64,000 nucleotides of DNA from Silicimonas sp. (GCA_022820365.1 JAJEFO010000131.1:1-64000), one strand, 5' to 3'. Numbered from the stretch's first letter, positions 8,718-18,806 are shown. The notes: generated from the letters alone by a model not told the origin. Program-made: numbers and translations.

Positions 8718-9574
8718 CCCGTGGCCACTTTCAGGTCGCCATACATGCCCCACTCAGCCCAGGAGCCGTCATAGAGAGCGTGTTGCCGATGTCCGAGCCG
8801 TTCAAGCCCGAGATTCAGGATCGCGGCTGTCACGCCGGAGCCGCACGTGGTGATGACAGGCCTTGACAAGTCCGCTCCTGCGCTCTCGAACACGGCCCTC
8901 AATTCCGAAACGGGCTTCATCGTGCAGTCATCGTTGAGCAGCGCCCGGTAATGAACACAGGTCGATCCGGGAATGTGACCGGAACGCAGGTCCTCGCGCG
9001 GCTCGGGCTCTTCGCCTCGGAACCGCCCGGGCGAGCGGGCATCAAGTATCTCGTGGTCTTCCAGCTTGGATGCCGCCGCGACTTGGGTGACGTCCTTCAC
9101 GAGCTGGTTCTGGCGGCTGATCGTGATATGCCTGTCGCGCATGATCGGTGGCGCATCTTCGACTTGCCGGCCCTCCGCTGTCCACTTAGGAAACCCGCCG
9201 TCCAGGACAGCGATGTCCGACTTGCCCATGAGGCGAAACAGCCACCACACGCGCGCTGCGGAAAAGAGACCTGCACCGTCATAGACAACGACTTGGTGCC
9301 CGTCCCCGACGCCCATCGCGCGCATCCTGCTGATGAACTTCTCCGGTTGCGGGGCCATGTGCGGCAGCCCGGACCGGTGATCGCTGATTTCATCGATGTC
9401 AAAGAAGCGCGCGCCCGGGACATGGCCCAGATCGTACTCGGCACGAGCATCGCGCTTCATGTCGGGCAGATACCATGAAGCATCAAGAATCCTGATGTCT
9501 GGATCATCAAGATGCCGGGCCAGCCAGCCCGTCGAGACAAGGGTTCTGGGGTCGTCATGCATGGCCTGGCTCAC
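8714..9574 (-). CDS. sseA: 3-mercaptopyruvate sulfurtransferase
   Basis: This 286-residue protein has two rhodanese domains. The first is the structural, inactive one (LVSTGWLARHLDD, DASWYLP, GHVPGARFFDID). The second carries the active-site loop ITTCGSGVTAAI with catalytic Cys244. The loop CGSGVTA is the 3-mercaptopyruvate type, while thiosulfate sulfurtransferases usually have CRxGx(R/T). It transfers sulfane sulfur from mercaptopyruvate to a thiol or thioredoxin in the cytosol and links to cysteine breakdown. It leads a minus-strand operon with a GNAT gene and an aminotransferase that could supply mercaptopyruvate from cysteine. Confidence 0.94.
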   Translation of the reverse strand: MSQAMHDDPRTLVSTGWLARHLDDPDIRILDASWYLPDMKRDARAEYDLGHVPGARFFDIDEISDHRSGLPHMAPQPEKFISRMRAMGVGDGHQVVVYDGAGLFSAARVWWLFRLMGKSDIAVLDGGFPKWTAEGRQVEDAPPIMRDRHITISRQNQLVKDVTQVAAASKLEDHEILDARSPGRFRGEEPEPREDLRSGHIPGSTCVHYRALLNDDCTMKPVSELRAVFESAGADLSRPVITTCGSGVTAAILNLGLERLGHRQHALYDGSWAEWGMYGDLKVATG

Positions 9575-9691
9575 ATTCGATGCCTGCCCGTGCTAAGCCC
9601 TCACGTCCTTCAAGGCAAGCATGGACGAGATTGAGACACGCGCATTGCATCGTTATGGTGCGTGGAAGCGGGCAGGAAGGGCGGCGGGAAC

Positions 9692-10699
9692 GTGACCGTA
9701 TTGGCGAAGTACCAGCGGCTTGAGGCGGAAGGCATCTGGCACCGCAGTCCAGACGAACAGCGCCGAGACGTCATCGTGTCCATCGGCAAGACAACCATCA
9801 CGATTTCGACCCTTAGTGAAGCCGCACTGGCGCACTGGTCGTTGCCAGCGATGGAACGCATCAATCCAGGTCAGATGCCTGCCCTTTACTGCCCCGAAGG
9901 TGACAGCAGCGAGACCCTAGAACTCGCCGAGGACGCATTCGTCGAGGCAGTCGAAAAGGTGCTCAAGTCCGTTCGCCGTCGCCAGGGACGTCAGGGAAAG
10001 GTACGTCGGCTCTTCGTCTTAGCCCTGATGATTGCCGTTTTGGGCGGTGCGATGCTCTGGCTGCCGGGCGCGATCGCGCGTCACACCGCATCGCTGCTGC
10101 CTGACGTCGCGCGCTCGTCCATCGGCATGTCGCTCCTTGAGGAAATGGACCGGATGACAGGACCGCCGTGTGACGCGCCGTCCGGAATTCGCGCCCTTGA
10201 ACATCTTCGAAGCCGACTGTTCGGCACCGAAGCCCTGCGACTCGTGATCTTGCCTTCCACGCTGCCCGAAACCGCACACCTGCCAGGCGGAACGATCCTG
10301 GTCGCGCACAAGCTGCTCAAGGGGATGGAAACACCGGAGAATCTGGCGGTGCATGTCCTGGCCGAGGACATTCGTCGCAACCTCGGAGATCCCGTCGGCC
10401 GACTGCTGGACGTGGCGGGGATCACGGCCGTGCTTGCCCTGCTCACCCAAGGAAACGTGCCGGATGAAGCAGTGGCACGGATGGCGGAAAATGTCGTCAC
10501 GTCCGTCCCGTCACCCGTGCCGGCAGACGTCCTGACGGCCCGCATCACCGCCGCAGGCATGACTATCAGGGCCAACGCCAAACCAGGAGACGTTACTGGC
10601 CTGTCCACGGCGACGATCGCAGCGGCTATTGCCCCGGCAACGCTCCCCATCCTGAAAGACGGGGACTGGATAGCGCTGAAGGGCATTTGCGAGGATTGA
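9692..10699 (+). CDS. Single-pass membrane protein with catalytically dead M48-like domain
   Basis: This protein of about 335 residues belongs to no family I can name. Residues about 1-95 form a soluble domain, about 107-127 form one transmembrane helix (LFVLALMIAVLGG...), and the rest should be periplasmic. In that part LPGGTILVAHKLLKGMETPENLAVHVLAEDI resembles the M48 peptidase stretch LPGGxxxVTxGLLxLxxxExELAxVLAHEIxH, but the zinc site HExxH reads AEDIR, so it should be inactive. The GTG at 9692 is preferred because GGCGGGA lies just upstream; a GTG at 9662 is an alternative. It stands alone between sseA (divergent) and upp (convergent). Confidence 0.75.
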   Translation: MTVLAKYQRLEAEGIWHRSPDEQRRDVIVSIGKTTITISTLSEAALAHWSLPAMERINPGQMPALYCPEGDSSETLELAEDAFVEAVEKVLKSVRRRQGRQGKVRRLFVLALMIAVLGGAMLWLPGAIARHTASLLPDVARSSIGMSLLEEMDRMTGPPCDAPSGIRALEHLRSRLFGTEALRLVILPSTLPETAHLPGGTILVAHKLLKGMETPENLAVHVLAEDIRRNLGDPVGRLLDVAGITAVLALLTQGNVPDEAVARMAENVVTSVPSPVPADVLTARITAAGMTIRANAKPGDVTGLSTATIAAAIAPATLPILKDGDWIALKGICED

Positions 10700-10800
10700 T
10701 CCCGCCGGTCAGGATGCAGACCGGGCCGCGCCAAGCGACATCCCCGCTGGCGGGCGAAACAGGCGATGCGTCCATGTGGAAGCATGCAACGCGCACGCAG

Positions 10801-11433
10801 CTACCGTGTACCGTACATGCGATCGCCGGCGTCGCCGAGCCCCGGAACAATGTATCCCATTTCGTTCAGCCGCTCGTCCACTGACGCTGTTACGACAGGC
10901 ACATCCGGATGCGCTTTCTCCATGCGCTGAACGCCTTCGGGCGCGGCCAAGAGGCAAAGGAACCGGATATCGATCGCTCCGGCATCCTTGACGAGCGCGA
11001 TTGCCGCAGCCGAACTGTTCCCCGTTGCAAGCATGGGATCCACCACTATGACACGCCGCTCCGAGAGCCCGTCAGGCAGCTTGCAGTAATACTGAACCGG
11101 TTCCAAAGTCTCCTCATCCCGATAGAGCCCCACGAACCCGACTCGTGCTGACGGCATCAGGTCAAGCATGCCGTCCAAAAGGCCATTGCCCGCGCGCAGG
11201 ATCGATACCAAGGCAAGCTTTCGGCCATCAAGCACGGGCGCATCCATGGATTTCAGCGGAGTCTGGACCTGCCGAGTCGTGACTGGAAGATCCCGTGTGA
11301 CCTCATAGGCCAGAAGCGTGCTGATTTCGCGAAGGAGCTGGCGGAACAGCCCTGTCGGTGTTTCGGCATCTCTCATGAGCGTCAGCTTGTGCTGGACGAG
11401 TGGATGCTCGACTACGGTCAGGTGCTTTTGCAT
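10801..11433 (-). CDS. upp: Uracil phosphoribosyltransferase
   Basis: Upp converts uracil and PRPP to UMP in pyrimidine salvage. The 210-residue product begins [17 protein letters not shown], as family members do. It has the PRPP-binding loop [18 protein letters not shown] near residue 130 and the uracil-binding end [16 protein letters not shown]. Length is exactly typical. It has a good ribosome-binding site (AAGGGG) and lies 18 bp after deoB on the same strand, the last gene of a cdd-deoA-deoB-upp salvage group. Confidence 0.97.
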   Translation of the reverse strand: MQKHLTVVEHPLVQHKLTLMRDAETPTGLFRQLLREISTLLAYEVTRDLPVTTRQVQTPLKSMDAPVLDGRKLALVSILRAGNGLLDGMLDLMPSARVGFVGLYRDEETLEPVQYYCKLPDGLSERRVIVVDPMLATGNSSAAAIALVKDAGAIDIRFLCLLAAPEGVQRMEKAHPDVPVVTASVDERLNEMGYIVPGLGDAGDRMYGTR

Positions 11434-11451
11434 GGCGATCCCCTTGTCTGT

Positions 11452-12660
11452 TCAAAGAAAACTGCGGCCCGGTCCACTCGCCGGCACGCCAAGATGCGCA
11501 CCGATCGAGACGGCCAGATCGGCAAATCCCACATGCCCGATCGCACGCGGTCCAGTGCCAAGACCTATGACCGGGACACGCTCCCTCGTGTGATCGGTTC
11601 CACGCCAGGTCGGGTCGTTGCCATGATCTGCAGCAAACAGGATCAAGTCGCCCTTCCCGAGCCTGTCCAGCACACGCGGCAACTGGGCGTCGAACCACTC
11701 CAGCGCACGAGCGTAGCCCGGGACATCGCGACGATGGCCATAGACCGAGTCGAACTCGACGAAATTTGCAAAGGTCAGGCTTCCGTCCTCGGCATCGCCG
11801 GCCCGGCGGACGAGATGCTCCATCAGTTCGGCATCAGTGCCCCGGGCAACGTCATGAATTCCCTGCATGGAGAAGATGTCTCCGATCTTGCCTATGGCGT
11901 GGACCCTGCCACCTGCCCTGGCGACCCAATCGCAGAGCGTCGGCGCAGGCGGCGGAATCGCGAAGTCGCGCCGGTTCCGGGTTCTTTCGAACGCACTACC
12001 TGAACCAACAAAGGGGCGAGCGATCACGCGACCCACACGCAACTCGTGCAGCAGCGTCGCCAATGCCTCGCAGAGATTCAACAGGCGATCGAGGCCAAAG
12101 CGCTCCTCATGCGCGGCAACCTGGAAGACGCTGTCGACGGACGTGTAGCAAATTGGCCATCCTGTCCGCAGGTGCTCATCGCCCAGGCGCTCGATGATCT
12201 CGGTGCCGGAGGCGTGGCAGTTTCCCAGCGTGCCCTCGGTGCCGGAAAGCCGGGCCGCCTCCGCCATGATCTCGGCCGGAAAGGCCGGAGTTTCGTTCGG
12301 AAAGCAATGCCAGTCCCAAGGCACCGGCACTCCCGCAAGCTCCCAGTGGCCAGACGGCGTGTCCTTGCCCCTTGAGACTTCGGTCGCGGCTCCCCAAAGG
12401 CCAACCGGCTCGGTGGCGAACCCGGGCATGCCTGCACCCGAGGCCAGCCTGACCGCCTCGCCGAGCCCGAGAGCCCCGAGATTCGGCATGTTGAGCGCAC
12501 CTGTGCGCCCTTCCTCGGCAAGTCCGGCGGCGCAGGCCTCCGCTAAATTGCCAAGCGTGTTGGCTCCAGTGTCCGGAACCGCCTCGTTGAAATAGCCATC
12601 GGCATCCGGTGCGCCTCCGGCTCCAACGCCGTCCATCACTACCAGGAAAGCGCGCGACAT
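11452..12660 (-). CDS. deoB: Phosphopentomutase
   Basis: DeoB interconverts (deoxy)ribose-1-phosphate and (deoxy)ribose-5-phosphate, feeding nucleoside sugars to central metabolism. The 402-residue product is of the alkaline-phosphatase fold. The N-terminal metal site is VVMDGVGAGGAPDA, the phosphorylated Thr lies in DTGANTLGN, the substrate block is KDTPSGHWE, and the C-terminal metal site is FAADHGNDPTWRGTDHTRE. The ATG overlaps the deoA stop by one base (TGATG), indicating coupled translation. Confidence 0.96.
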   Translation of the reverse strand: MSRAFLVVMDGVGAGGAPDADGYFNEAVPDTGANTLGNLAEACAAGLAEEGRTGALNMPNLGALGLGEAVRLASGAGMPGFATEPVGLWGAATEVSRGKDTPSGHWELAGVPVPWDWHCFPNETPAFPAEIMAEAARLSGTEGTLGNCHASGTEIIERLGDEHLRTGWPICYTSVDSVFQVAAHEERFGLDRLLNLCEALATLLHELRVGRVIARPFVGSGSAFERTRNRRDFAIPPPAPTLCDWVARAGGRVHAIGKIGDIFSMQGIHDVARGTDAELMEHLVRRAGDAEDGSLTFANFVEFDSVYGHRRDVPGYARALEWFDAQLPRVLDRLGKGDLILFAADHGNDPTWRGTDHTRERVPVIGLGTGPRAIGHVGFADLAVSIGAHLGVPASGPGRSFL

Positions 12661-13961
12661 CAGCTAACGCGCCCGATGACCAGCGGGCCCGCCTCACCCG
12701 CCTCGCCAATGCTCACAGCAGAGAGAAACGCCCTCTCGGCGGCATCTGCAGCCGCGTCGTCCGCAGCATGCAGCCTAGCAAGCACGTCGCCTTTCACCGC
12801 GTCGGCTCCAAGCGGCAGGATGTCCGAGAATCCCACCGACGGATCAATGCGGTCACCGTCGCGCATGCGCCCGCCGCCGAGGCGCACGACCGCCATGCCG
12901 ATCGCGTGGCCGTCAAGCGCCGCAACCTGGCCGGCAATCGGCGCAGTCACTTCGCGAACGACATTGGCAACCGGCAGGCACGTCCGCCATCCTGCGCTGA
13001 ACTCCGCCGGACCTCCAAGCGCAGCCACCATGGCATCGAACCTGGCAGCCGCCTCACCCGAACGGATTGCCTCGCGCAAGCTGGCCATTGCCGCGTCAGA
13101 AGTCTCCTCGACGCCAGCCAGAACGAGAAGCTCGGAACCGAGCACCAGAGAGAGTTCGACCCACCGTGCGCTTCCAGTTCCGGTCAGGGCGCGCATCACT
13201 TCGGCAATTTCAAGGGCGTTCCCGGCAGCGGGCGCCAATGGCTGATTCATGTCCGTTATCAGTGCTGCCGTTGTACATCCCGCACCGTTGGCCGTTTCGA
13301 CCAGCGAACTCGCAAGTGCCCTCGCCTCCTCCACTCCTGACATGAACGCGCCGGATCCACACTTTACGTCGAGGATCAACGCACCCAGCCCCGCCGCAAG
13401 CTTCTTCGAGAGAATCGAGGCCACTATGAGGTCGATGCTTTGGATCGTTCCGGTGATGTCACGCACGGCGTAAAGGCGCCTGTCGGCGGGCGCGATCCGG
13501 GTGGAGGCGGCCACGATCGCGGTGCCGGTCTCCTCGACAATCCTCCTAAACCCGGCCTCGTCGATCTCCGTCGAAACCCCCGGGATCGCCTCAAGCTTGT
13601 CCAAGGTGCCGCCCGTATGCCCGAGCCCCCGGCCGGATATCATCGGGTTCGCCACGCCGACCGAAGCCAAGACCGGTGCCAACAGCAACGATACGCAATC
13701 GCCTATGCCGCCCGTCGAATGCTTGTCGACGACTGGCCTGCCGACATCCCAAGCAAGCACGTCACCACTGTCGCGCATCGCGAGAGTGAAGGCGACCCGC
13801 GCCTCTTCAGAAAGGCCTTGCAGGCAAACGGCCATGGCGAATGCGCCAGCTTGGGCGTCGGTCACCGCCCCGCTGGCAAGGCCTGCTGCAAACCAGTTCA
13901 GCTCATCCCTGTTCGGCTGGCTTCCGTTCCGGAGCCTTTCGATAATCGTGCGTGCATCCAT
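12660..13961 (-). CDS. deoA: Thymidine phosphorylase
   Basis: DeoA cleaves thymidine (and deoxyuridine) with phosphate, giving the base and deoxyribose-1-phosphate, the DeoB substrate. The 433-residue product has the glycosyltransferase family 3 N-terminal helical domain and the signature segments KHSTGGIGDCVSL, SGRGLGHTGGTLDKLEAIPG and ILDVKCGSGAFM that bind phosphate and nucleoside. It sits directly after cdd with no gap and overlaps deoB by one base. Confidence 0.96.
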   Translation of the reverse strand: MDARTIIERLRNGSQPNRDELNWFAAGLASGAVTDAQAGAFAMAVCLQGLSEEARVAFTLAMRDSGDVLAWDVGRPVVDKHSTGGIGDCVSLLLAPVLASVGVANPMISGRGLGHTGGTLDKLEAIPGVSTEIDEAGFRRIVEETGTAIVAASTRIAPADRRLYAVRDITGTIQSIDLIVASILSKKLAAGLGALILDVKCGSGAFMSGVEEARALASSLVETANGAGCTTAALITDMNQPLAPAAGNALEIAEVMRALTGTGSARWVELSLVLGSELLVLAGVEETSDAAMASLREAIRSGEAAARFDAMVAALGGPAEFSAGWRTCLPVANVVREVTAPIAGQVAALDGHAIGMAVVRLGGGRMRDGDRIDPSVGFSDILPLGADAVKGDVLARLHAADDAAADAAERAFLSAVSIGEAGEAGPLVIGRVS

Positions 13962-14354
13962 TCAGGCATTGCCCATCTGGGACCTGTCGAAAGCGCCTGG
14001 CAACAGTTCAGCCACCTCCGTCGTCAAGCTCTTGCCGTCAAGGGTTGCCATCGTGATTTTCGCCGTCGGAGCCGCGAATTCGAGCAGTTTCTGTCGACAG
14101 CCGCCGCATGGCGCAACCGGCTCCGGCCCATCTGCGATGACGGCAATCTGCACGAAGCTGGTCTCGCCCGCAGCAATCATGGCGGCAATTGCACCGGCTT
14201 CCGCACAGGTGCCTTCCGGGTAGGCGATGTTTTCCACGTTGCAGCCTGCATGCACCCGTCCCGAAGCCGAGCGGAGCGCGGCGCCGACCTTGAAGCCGGA
14301 ATAAGGCGCATAGGCGTTTTCGCGCACATCCTTGGCTGCCTTGATCAAGTCCAT
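13962..14354 (-). CDS. cdd: Cytidine deaminase
   Basis: Cdd hydrolyses cytidine and deoxycytidine to (deoxy)uridine. The 130-residue product is the homotetrameric short form. FKVGAAL and GCNVENIAYPEGTCAEAGAI contain the zinc ligand Cys50 and catalytic Glu52, and PCGGCRQ contains zinc ligands Cys83 and Cys86. The ATG at 14354 has AGGAG eight bases upstream and gives the normal length; a longer frame adds 12 unlikely residues. It is the first gene of the salvage operon, so the promoter should lie in the 175 bp shared with divergent maeB. Confidence 0.95.
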   Translation of the reverse strand: MDLIKAAKDVRENAYAPYSGFKVGAALRSASGRVHAGCNVENIAYPEGTCAEAGAIAAMIAAGETSFVQIAVIADGPEPVAPCGGCRQKLLEFAAPTAKITMATLDGKSLTTEVAELLPGAFDRSQMGNA

Positions 14355-14529
14355 GGACCGCTCCTGTTTCGTCAAAGGTGGCGCGACCATGCATGGAACG
14401 CAATAGCCGGTCAGGCTTGCCCACCCCCGATCTTCGACGCAGAGTGACTTCGAATCGATGTCAGGGCGGCAGGACCGAACCTCCCGAGCCTGCGGATGAG
14501 ACGCCGAACGACCTGTCTGGAGGTAAAGA

Positions 14530-16812
14530 ATGTCTGAAGACCAGCGCGAGACCGCTCTCCGGCAAGCGGCGCTTGAGTATCACGAGCTGCCCAAGCCCGG
14601 CAAACTGGAGATCCGTGCCACCAAGCCGCTCTCCAGCGGGCGCGACCTCGCCCGCGCCTACAGCCCGGGCGTCGCGGAAGCCTGCCTGGAAATCAAGTCC
14701 GACCCGATGAACGCTTGCCGATTCACGGCACGCGCGAACCAGGTAGCCGTGGTCACCAACGGATCGGCAGTGCTCGGACTAGGCAATATCGGCGGACTGG
14801 CCGCCAAGCCGGTGATGGAAGGCAAGGCGGTCTTGTTCAAGAAGTTCGCAAATATCGACTGCTTCGACATCGAAGTGGACGAAAGCGATCCCGAGCGCCT
14901 TGCAGAGATCGTCTGTGCGCTCGAGCCCACCTTCGGCGCAATCAATCTTGAGGACATCCGGGCACCGGACTGCTTCGTCGTCGAGCGCATATGCGCCGAA
15001 CGGATGAACATCCCCGTGTTCCACGACGACCAGCATGGCACGGCCATCGTCGTGGGCGCCGCCGCAACCAACGCGCTCCACGTTGCAGGAAAGGCGTTCG
15101 AGGACATCAAGGTGGTCTCGACTGGCGGTGGAGCAGCGGGAATCGCTTGCCTGAACATGCTCCTCAAGCTGGGCGTGAAACGCGAGAACATCTGGCTCTG
15201 CGACCTTGAGGGGCTGGTCCACGAAGGGCGCAAGGCAGACATGACGCCGCAAAAGGATGAATTCGCGCAGCCGGGCGGGCCGAGAGCGCTAGCCGATGTC
15301 GTTGTCGGAGCGGACTTGTTCCTGGGCCTGTCAGGTCCCGGCGTTCTCTCGAAGGACATGGTCCGCAAGATGTCCGAGCCTCCCATCATCTTCGCGCTGG
15401 CCAACCCGGTACCCGAGATCATGCCTGCCGAGGTGCGGGAAGTTGCGCCGAACGCGATCATTGCCACCGGTCGCTCAGATGTACCCAATCAGGTGAACAA
15501 CGTGCTTTGCTTCCCGTTTATTTTTCGGGGTGCGCTCGATGTCGGCGCGACCACGATCAACGACGAGATGAAGCTGGCATGCGTCAATGGAATCGCCCGC
15601 CTTGCGCGCACGACCACGAGCGCCGAGGCGGCCGCCGCCTACAAGGGCGAAGAACTGACGTTCGGGCGCAACTATCTCATTCCCAAGCCGTTCGACCCAC
15701 GCCTCATGCGGGTGGTGGCTTCTGCTGTCGCCCAGGCGGCAATGGACACCGGAGTTGCCACTCGGCCGGTCAAGGACATGGACGCCTATCACCACAAGCT
15801 GAATGCGACCGTCTACAGGTCGACGATGATCATGCGGCCGGTATTCGAGGCGGCCGCAACCGCGAACCGACGCATCGTGTTTGCAGAAGGCGAGAACGAA
15901 CGCGTGCTGCGCGCCGCCACGGCCATGATCGAGGAGATGTCGGACACCCCCATCCTCATCGGACGTCCGGAGGTCGTAGAAAGCCGGATCGAACGGCTCG
16001 GGCTGCCAATCCGGCTTGGCGAAAACTTCGATCTCGTGAACCCGGAAAGCGATCCCCGGTATCGCGACTACTGGACCACTTATCACGCGCTTCTCGAGCG
16101 TCGCGGCGTGACGCCGGAACTTGCCCGGGCCATCATGCGCACGAACACGACTGCCATCGGCGCGGTCATGGTGCACAGGCAGGAAGCCGACAGCATGATC
16201 TGCGGCGTATTCGGGCAGTATCACTGGCACCTGCGATACGTGAGCGAGGTTCTTGCAAGGGACGGGCTTCACCCGGTCGGGGCGCTCAGCCTCGTGATTC
16301 TCGAAGACGGTCCGCTGTTCGTGGCCGACACGCATGTCCATCCCGAACCCACGCCTGAGCAAATCGCTGAAGTCGTCCTGGGCGCCGCACGGCATGTGCG
16401 CCGATTCGGTCACGAGCCGAAAGTCGCGCTCTGCAGCCACAGCCAGTTCGGAAACCTTGACTGCGACACAGGCGAGCGGATGCGCAAGGCGATCAAGATC
16501 CTTGATGCCGAACCGCGCGACTTCGAATACGAGGGCGAGATGCATACCGACACGGCGCTCGACGTGACGATCCGCGAGCGAATCATGCCGCATGCGCGGT
16601 TCGACGGACCGGCTAACGTGCTCATCTTCGCGAATCTCGATGCGGCGTCCGCCGTGCGGAACATTCTCAAGATGAAGGCAGGCGGGCTTGAAGTCGGCCC
16701 GATCCTGATGGGCATGGGCAATCGAGCGCATATCGTCACGCCGTCGGTGACGGCGCGTGGTCTTCTGAATACAAGCGCGCTGGCAGGAACTCCCGTCGCG
16801 CAATATGGTTGA
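14530..16812 (+). CDS. maeB: NADP-dependent malic enzyme with C-terminal phosphotransacetylase-like domain
   Basis: MaeB oxidatively decarboxylates malate to pyruvate, making NADPH. In the 760-residue product, residues about 15-160 form the malic domain (RDLARAYSPGVAEACL, the catalytic segment GLAAKPVMEGKA). The NAD(P)-binding domain with GGGAAGIACLNML follows to about 400. Residues about 430-755 form a phosphate acetyltransferase-like domain (FAEGENERVLRAA ... PSVTARGLLNTS). In characterised MaeB proteins this last domain is regulatory (acetyl-CoA sensing), not a working Pta. The ATG follows GGAGGTAAAG. Its neighbour prpE suggests a role in acetate or propionate metabolism. Confidence 0.95.
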   Translation: MSEDQRETALRQAALEYHELPKPGKLEIRATKPLSSGRDLARAYSPGVAEACLEIKSDPMNACRFTARANQVAVVTNGSAVLGLGNIGGLAAKPVMEGKAVLFKKFANIDCFDIEVDESDPERLAEIVCALEPTFGAINLEDIRAPDCFVVERICAERMNIPVFHDDQHGTAIVVGAAATNALHVAGKAFEDIKVVSTGGGAAGIACLNMLLKLGVKRENIWLCDLEGLVHEGRKADMTPQKDEFAQPGGPRALADVVVGADLFLGLSGPGVLSKDMVRKMSEPPIIFALANPVPEIMPAEVREVAPNAIIATGRSDVPNQVNNVLCFPFIFRGALDVGATTINDEMKLACVNGIARLARTTTSAEAAAAYKGEELTFGRNYLIPKPFDPRLMRVVASAVAQAAMDTGVATRPVKDMDAYHHKLNATVYRSTMIMRPVFEAAATANRRIVFAEGENERVLRAATAMIEEMSDTPILIGRPEVVESRIERLGLPIRLGENFDLVNPESDPRYRDYWTTYHALLERRGVTPELARAIMRTNTTAIGAVMVHRQEADSMICGVFGQYHWHLRYVSEVLARDGLHPVGALSLVILEDGPLFVADTHVHPEPTPEQIAEVVLGAARHVRRFGHEPKVALCSHSQFGNLDCDTGERMRKAIKILDAEPRDFEYEGEMHTDTALDVTIRERIMPHARFDGPANVLIFANLDAASAVRNILKMKAGGLEVGPILMGMGNRAHIVTPSVTARGLLNTSALAGTPVAQYG

Positions 16813-16910
16813 GCCAGCGGATGCCCAGGCGCGACAATTAAGTGTCTGGACATCCGCCACCGATTTGCACATGCGCGGGGCATGCAAACATTGGCTGGAA
16901 GGAGCGCACC

Positions 16911-18806
16911 ATGGGGTACAATGAGGTCTACGCGTCATGGAAGTCTGACCCCGAGGCTTTCTGGCTGAATGCCGCAGATGCCATCGACTGGGACCGCAAG
17001 CCAACGCGCGCGCTGAATGACGGCAATGCGCCGCTCTACGAGTGGCTGGACGATGGACTGGTCAACACCTGCTGGAACGCCGTCGATCGGCATGTTGTGG
17101 CAGGCCGTGGCGACCAGGACGCAATTATCCACGACAGCCCGGTGACCGGCACAAAGTCACGGATCACGTATGCCGAGCTTCGGGACAGGGTGGCGCGGCT
17201 CGCCGGCGCGCTCGCGTCAAAGGGCGTGTCCAAGGGCGATCGCGTCGTCATCTACATGCCCATGATCCCGGAAGCTCTTGTGGCGATGCTGGCTTGCGCC
17301 CGGATCGGCGCCATCCATTCGGTCATCTTCGGGGGATTTGCTGCCAACGAACTTGCCGTCCGAATCGACGATGCCACGCCAAAGGCCGTCATTGCAGGTT
17401 CGTGCGGCATCGAGCCTGGCCGCGTCGTCGAGTACAAGCCCCTTCTCGACGCCGCGATCGAACTTGCAAGGCACACGCCAGAGTTTTGCGTGATCTTCCA
17501 GCGCGAACAGGCGCGCGCCTCAATGATCGACGGTCGCGACCTTGACTGGAATGACATACAGGACGGCGTCACCCCGGCCGAGTGCGTGCCCGTGGAGGGC
17601 AGTCATCCGGCATACATCCTCTATACGTCCGGAACGACCGGCGCCCCGAAGGGCGTCGTTCGTCCCACGGGCGGCCACCTCGTGGCGCTTAACTGGACCA
17701 TGAAGAACATCTATGACGCAGATCCGGGCGACGTGTTCTGGGCTGCATCAGACGTCGGCTGGGTCGTGGGTCATTCCTACATCTGCTACGCACCGCTGAT
17801 CCACGGCAACACGACAATCGTGTTCGAGGGCAAGCCTGTCGGCACGCCGGACGCCGGAACGTTCTGGCGCGTCATTCAGGAGCACGGCGTCAAGGTCCTC
17901 TTTACCGCGCCTACGGCGTTTCGTGCCATCAAGCGGGAGGATCCGAATGGTGACCTGATCCAGGACTACGACCTTTCGGGGCTCAAGATCCTGTTTCTCG
18001 CCGGCGAACGCGCCGATCCCGACACGATCGAATGGGCTCGCAAGCACCTGTGCGTCCCGGTCATCGACCACTGGTGGCAGACCGAAACCGGCTATTCCAT
18101 TGCGGCGAACCCGATGGGAATCGAGCCTTTGCCAGTGAAGAACGGCTCACCGTCCGTCGCCATGCCGGGCTACGACGTGCAGATTCTCGACGAAGGCGGA
18201 CAACCAATGAAACCGGGTGAACTCGGCGCGATCGCGATCAAGCTTCCGTTGCCGCCGGGCACGCTGACCACGCTCTGGAATGCGGAGGCACGGTTCAGGA
18301 AGAGCTACCTCGAACAGTTCCCCGGATTTTATGAAACCGGCGATGCGGGCTTTGTCGACGAGGACGGATACCTCTACATCATGGCGCGGACCGATGACGT
18401 GATCAACGTTGCGGGCCATCGGCTGTCAACCGGGGGCATGGAGGAGGTGCTCGCGGCCCATCCCGACGTCGCCGAGTGCGCCGTCATTGGCGTGACGGAC
18501 CAGCTCAAGGGACAGTTGCCGCTGGGCTTCCTCTGCACGAATGCCGGAACGTCTCGCCCGGACGAGGATATCGTCAGCGAATGCGTCAAGCTTGTGCGCG
18601 ACCGGATCGGGCCCGTTGCAGCCTTTCGGCTCGCGGTCGTGGTTGATCGCTTGCCCAAGACCCGCTCAGGCAAGATCCTGCGAGGGGTGATGGTCAAGAT
18701 TGCCGATGGCGAAGACTTCAAGATGCCGGCGACGATCGACGACCCGGCCATTCTGGACGAGATTCGGGAAGCTCTGACGACCTTGGGATATGCCAAAGGC
18801 CAATGA
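16911..18806 (+). CDS. prpE: Propionyl-CoA synthetase
   Basis: PrpE activates propionate with ATP and CoA to propionyl-CoA. The 631-residue product is an ANL-superfamily enzyme. Motifs seen are the P-loop-like YTSGTTGAPKGVV near residue 240, DHWWQTETGY (A5), GFYETGDAGFVDEDGYL (A7-A8) and, near the C-terminus, LPKTRSGKILRG with the acylation-sensitive lysine. The GYSIAANPMGIEPLPVKNGS segment is PrpE-like rather than Acs-like. The ATG at 16911 has GGAAGGAG upstream; the longer frame was rejected. It follows maeB on the same strand. Confidence 0.92.
   Translation: MGYNEVYASWKSDPEAFWLNAADAIDWDRKPTRALNDGNAPLYEWLDDGLVNTCWNAVDRHVVAGRGDQDAIIHDSPVTGTKSRITYAELRDRVARLAGALASKGVSKGDRVVIYMPMIPEALVAMLACARIGAIHSVIFGGFAANELAVRIDDATPKAVIAGSCGIEPGRVVEYKPLLDAAIELARHTPEFCVIFQREQARASMIDGRDLDWNDIQDGVTPAECVPVEGSHPAYILYTSGTTGAPKGVVRPTGGHLVALNWTMKNIYDADPGDVFWAASDVGWVVGHSYICYAPLIHGNTTIVFEGKPVGTPDAGTFWRVIQEHGVKVLFTAPTAFRAIKREDPNGDLIQDYDLSGLKILFLAGERADPDTIEWARKHLCVPVIDHWWQTETGYSIAANPMGIEPLPVKNGSPSVAMPGYDVQILDEGGQPMKPGELGAIAIKLPLPPGTLTTLWNAEARFRKSYLEQFPGFYETGDAGFVDEDGYLYIMARTDDVINVAGHRLSTGGMEEVLAAHPDVAECAVIGVTDQLKGQLPLGFLCTNAGTSRPDEDIVSECVKLVRDRIGPVAAFRLAVVVDRLPKTRSGKILRGVMVKIADGEDFKMPATIDDPAILDEIREALTTLGYAKGQ

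Noticed and set aside
15475-17004. Long minus-strand frame opposite maeB
   Set aside because: GC-rich codon bias opens antisense frames; maeB motifs span the same region.
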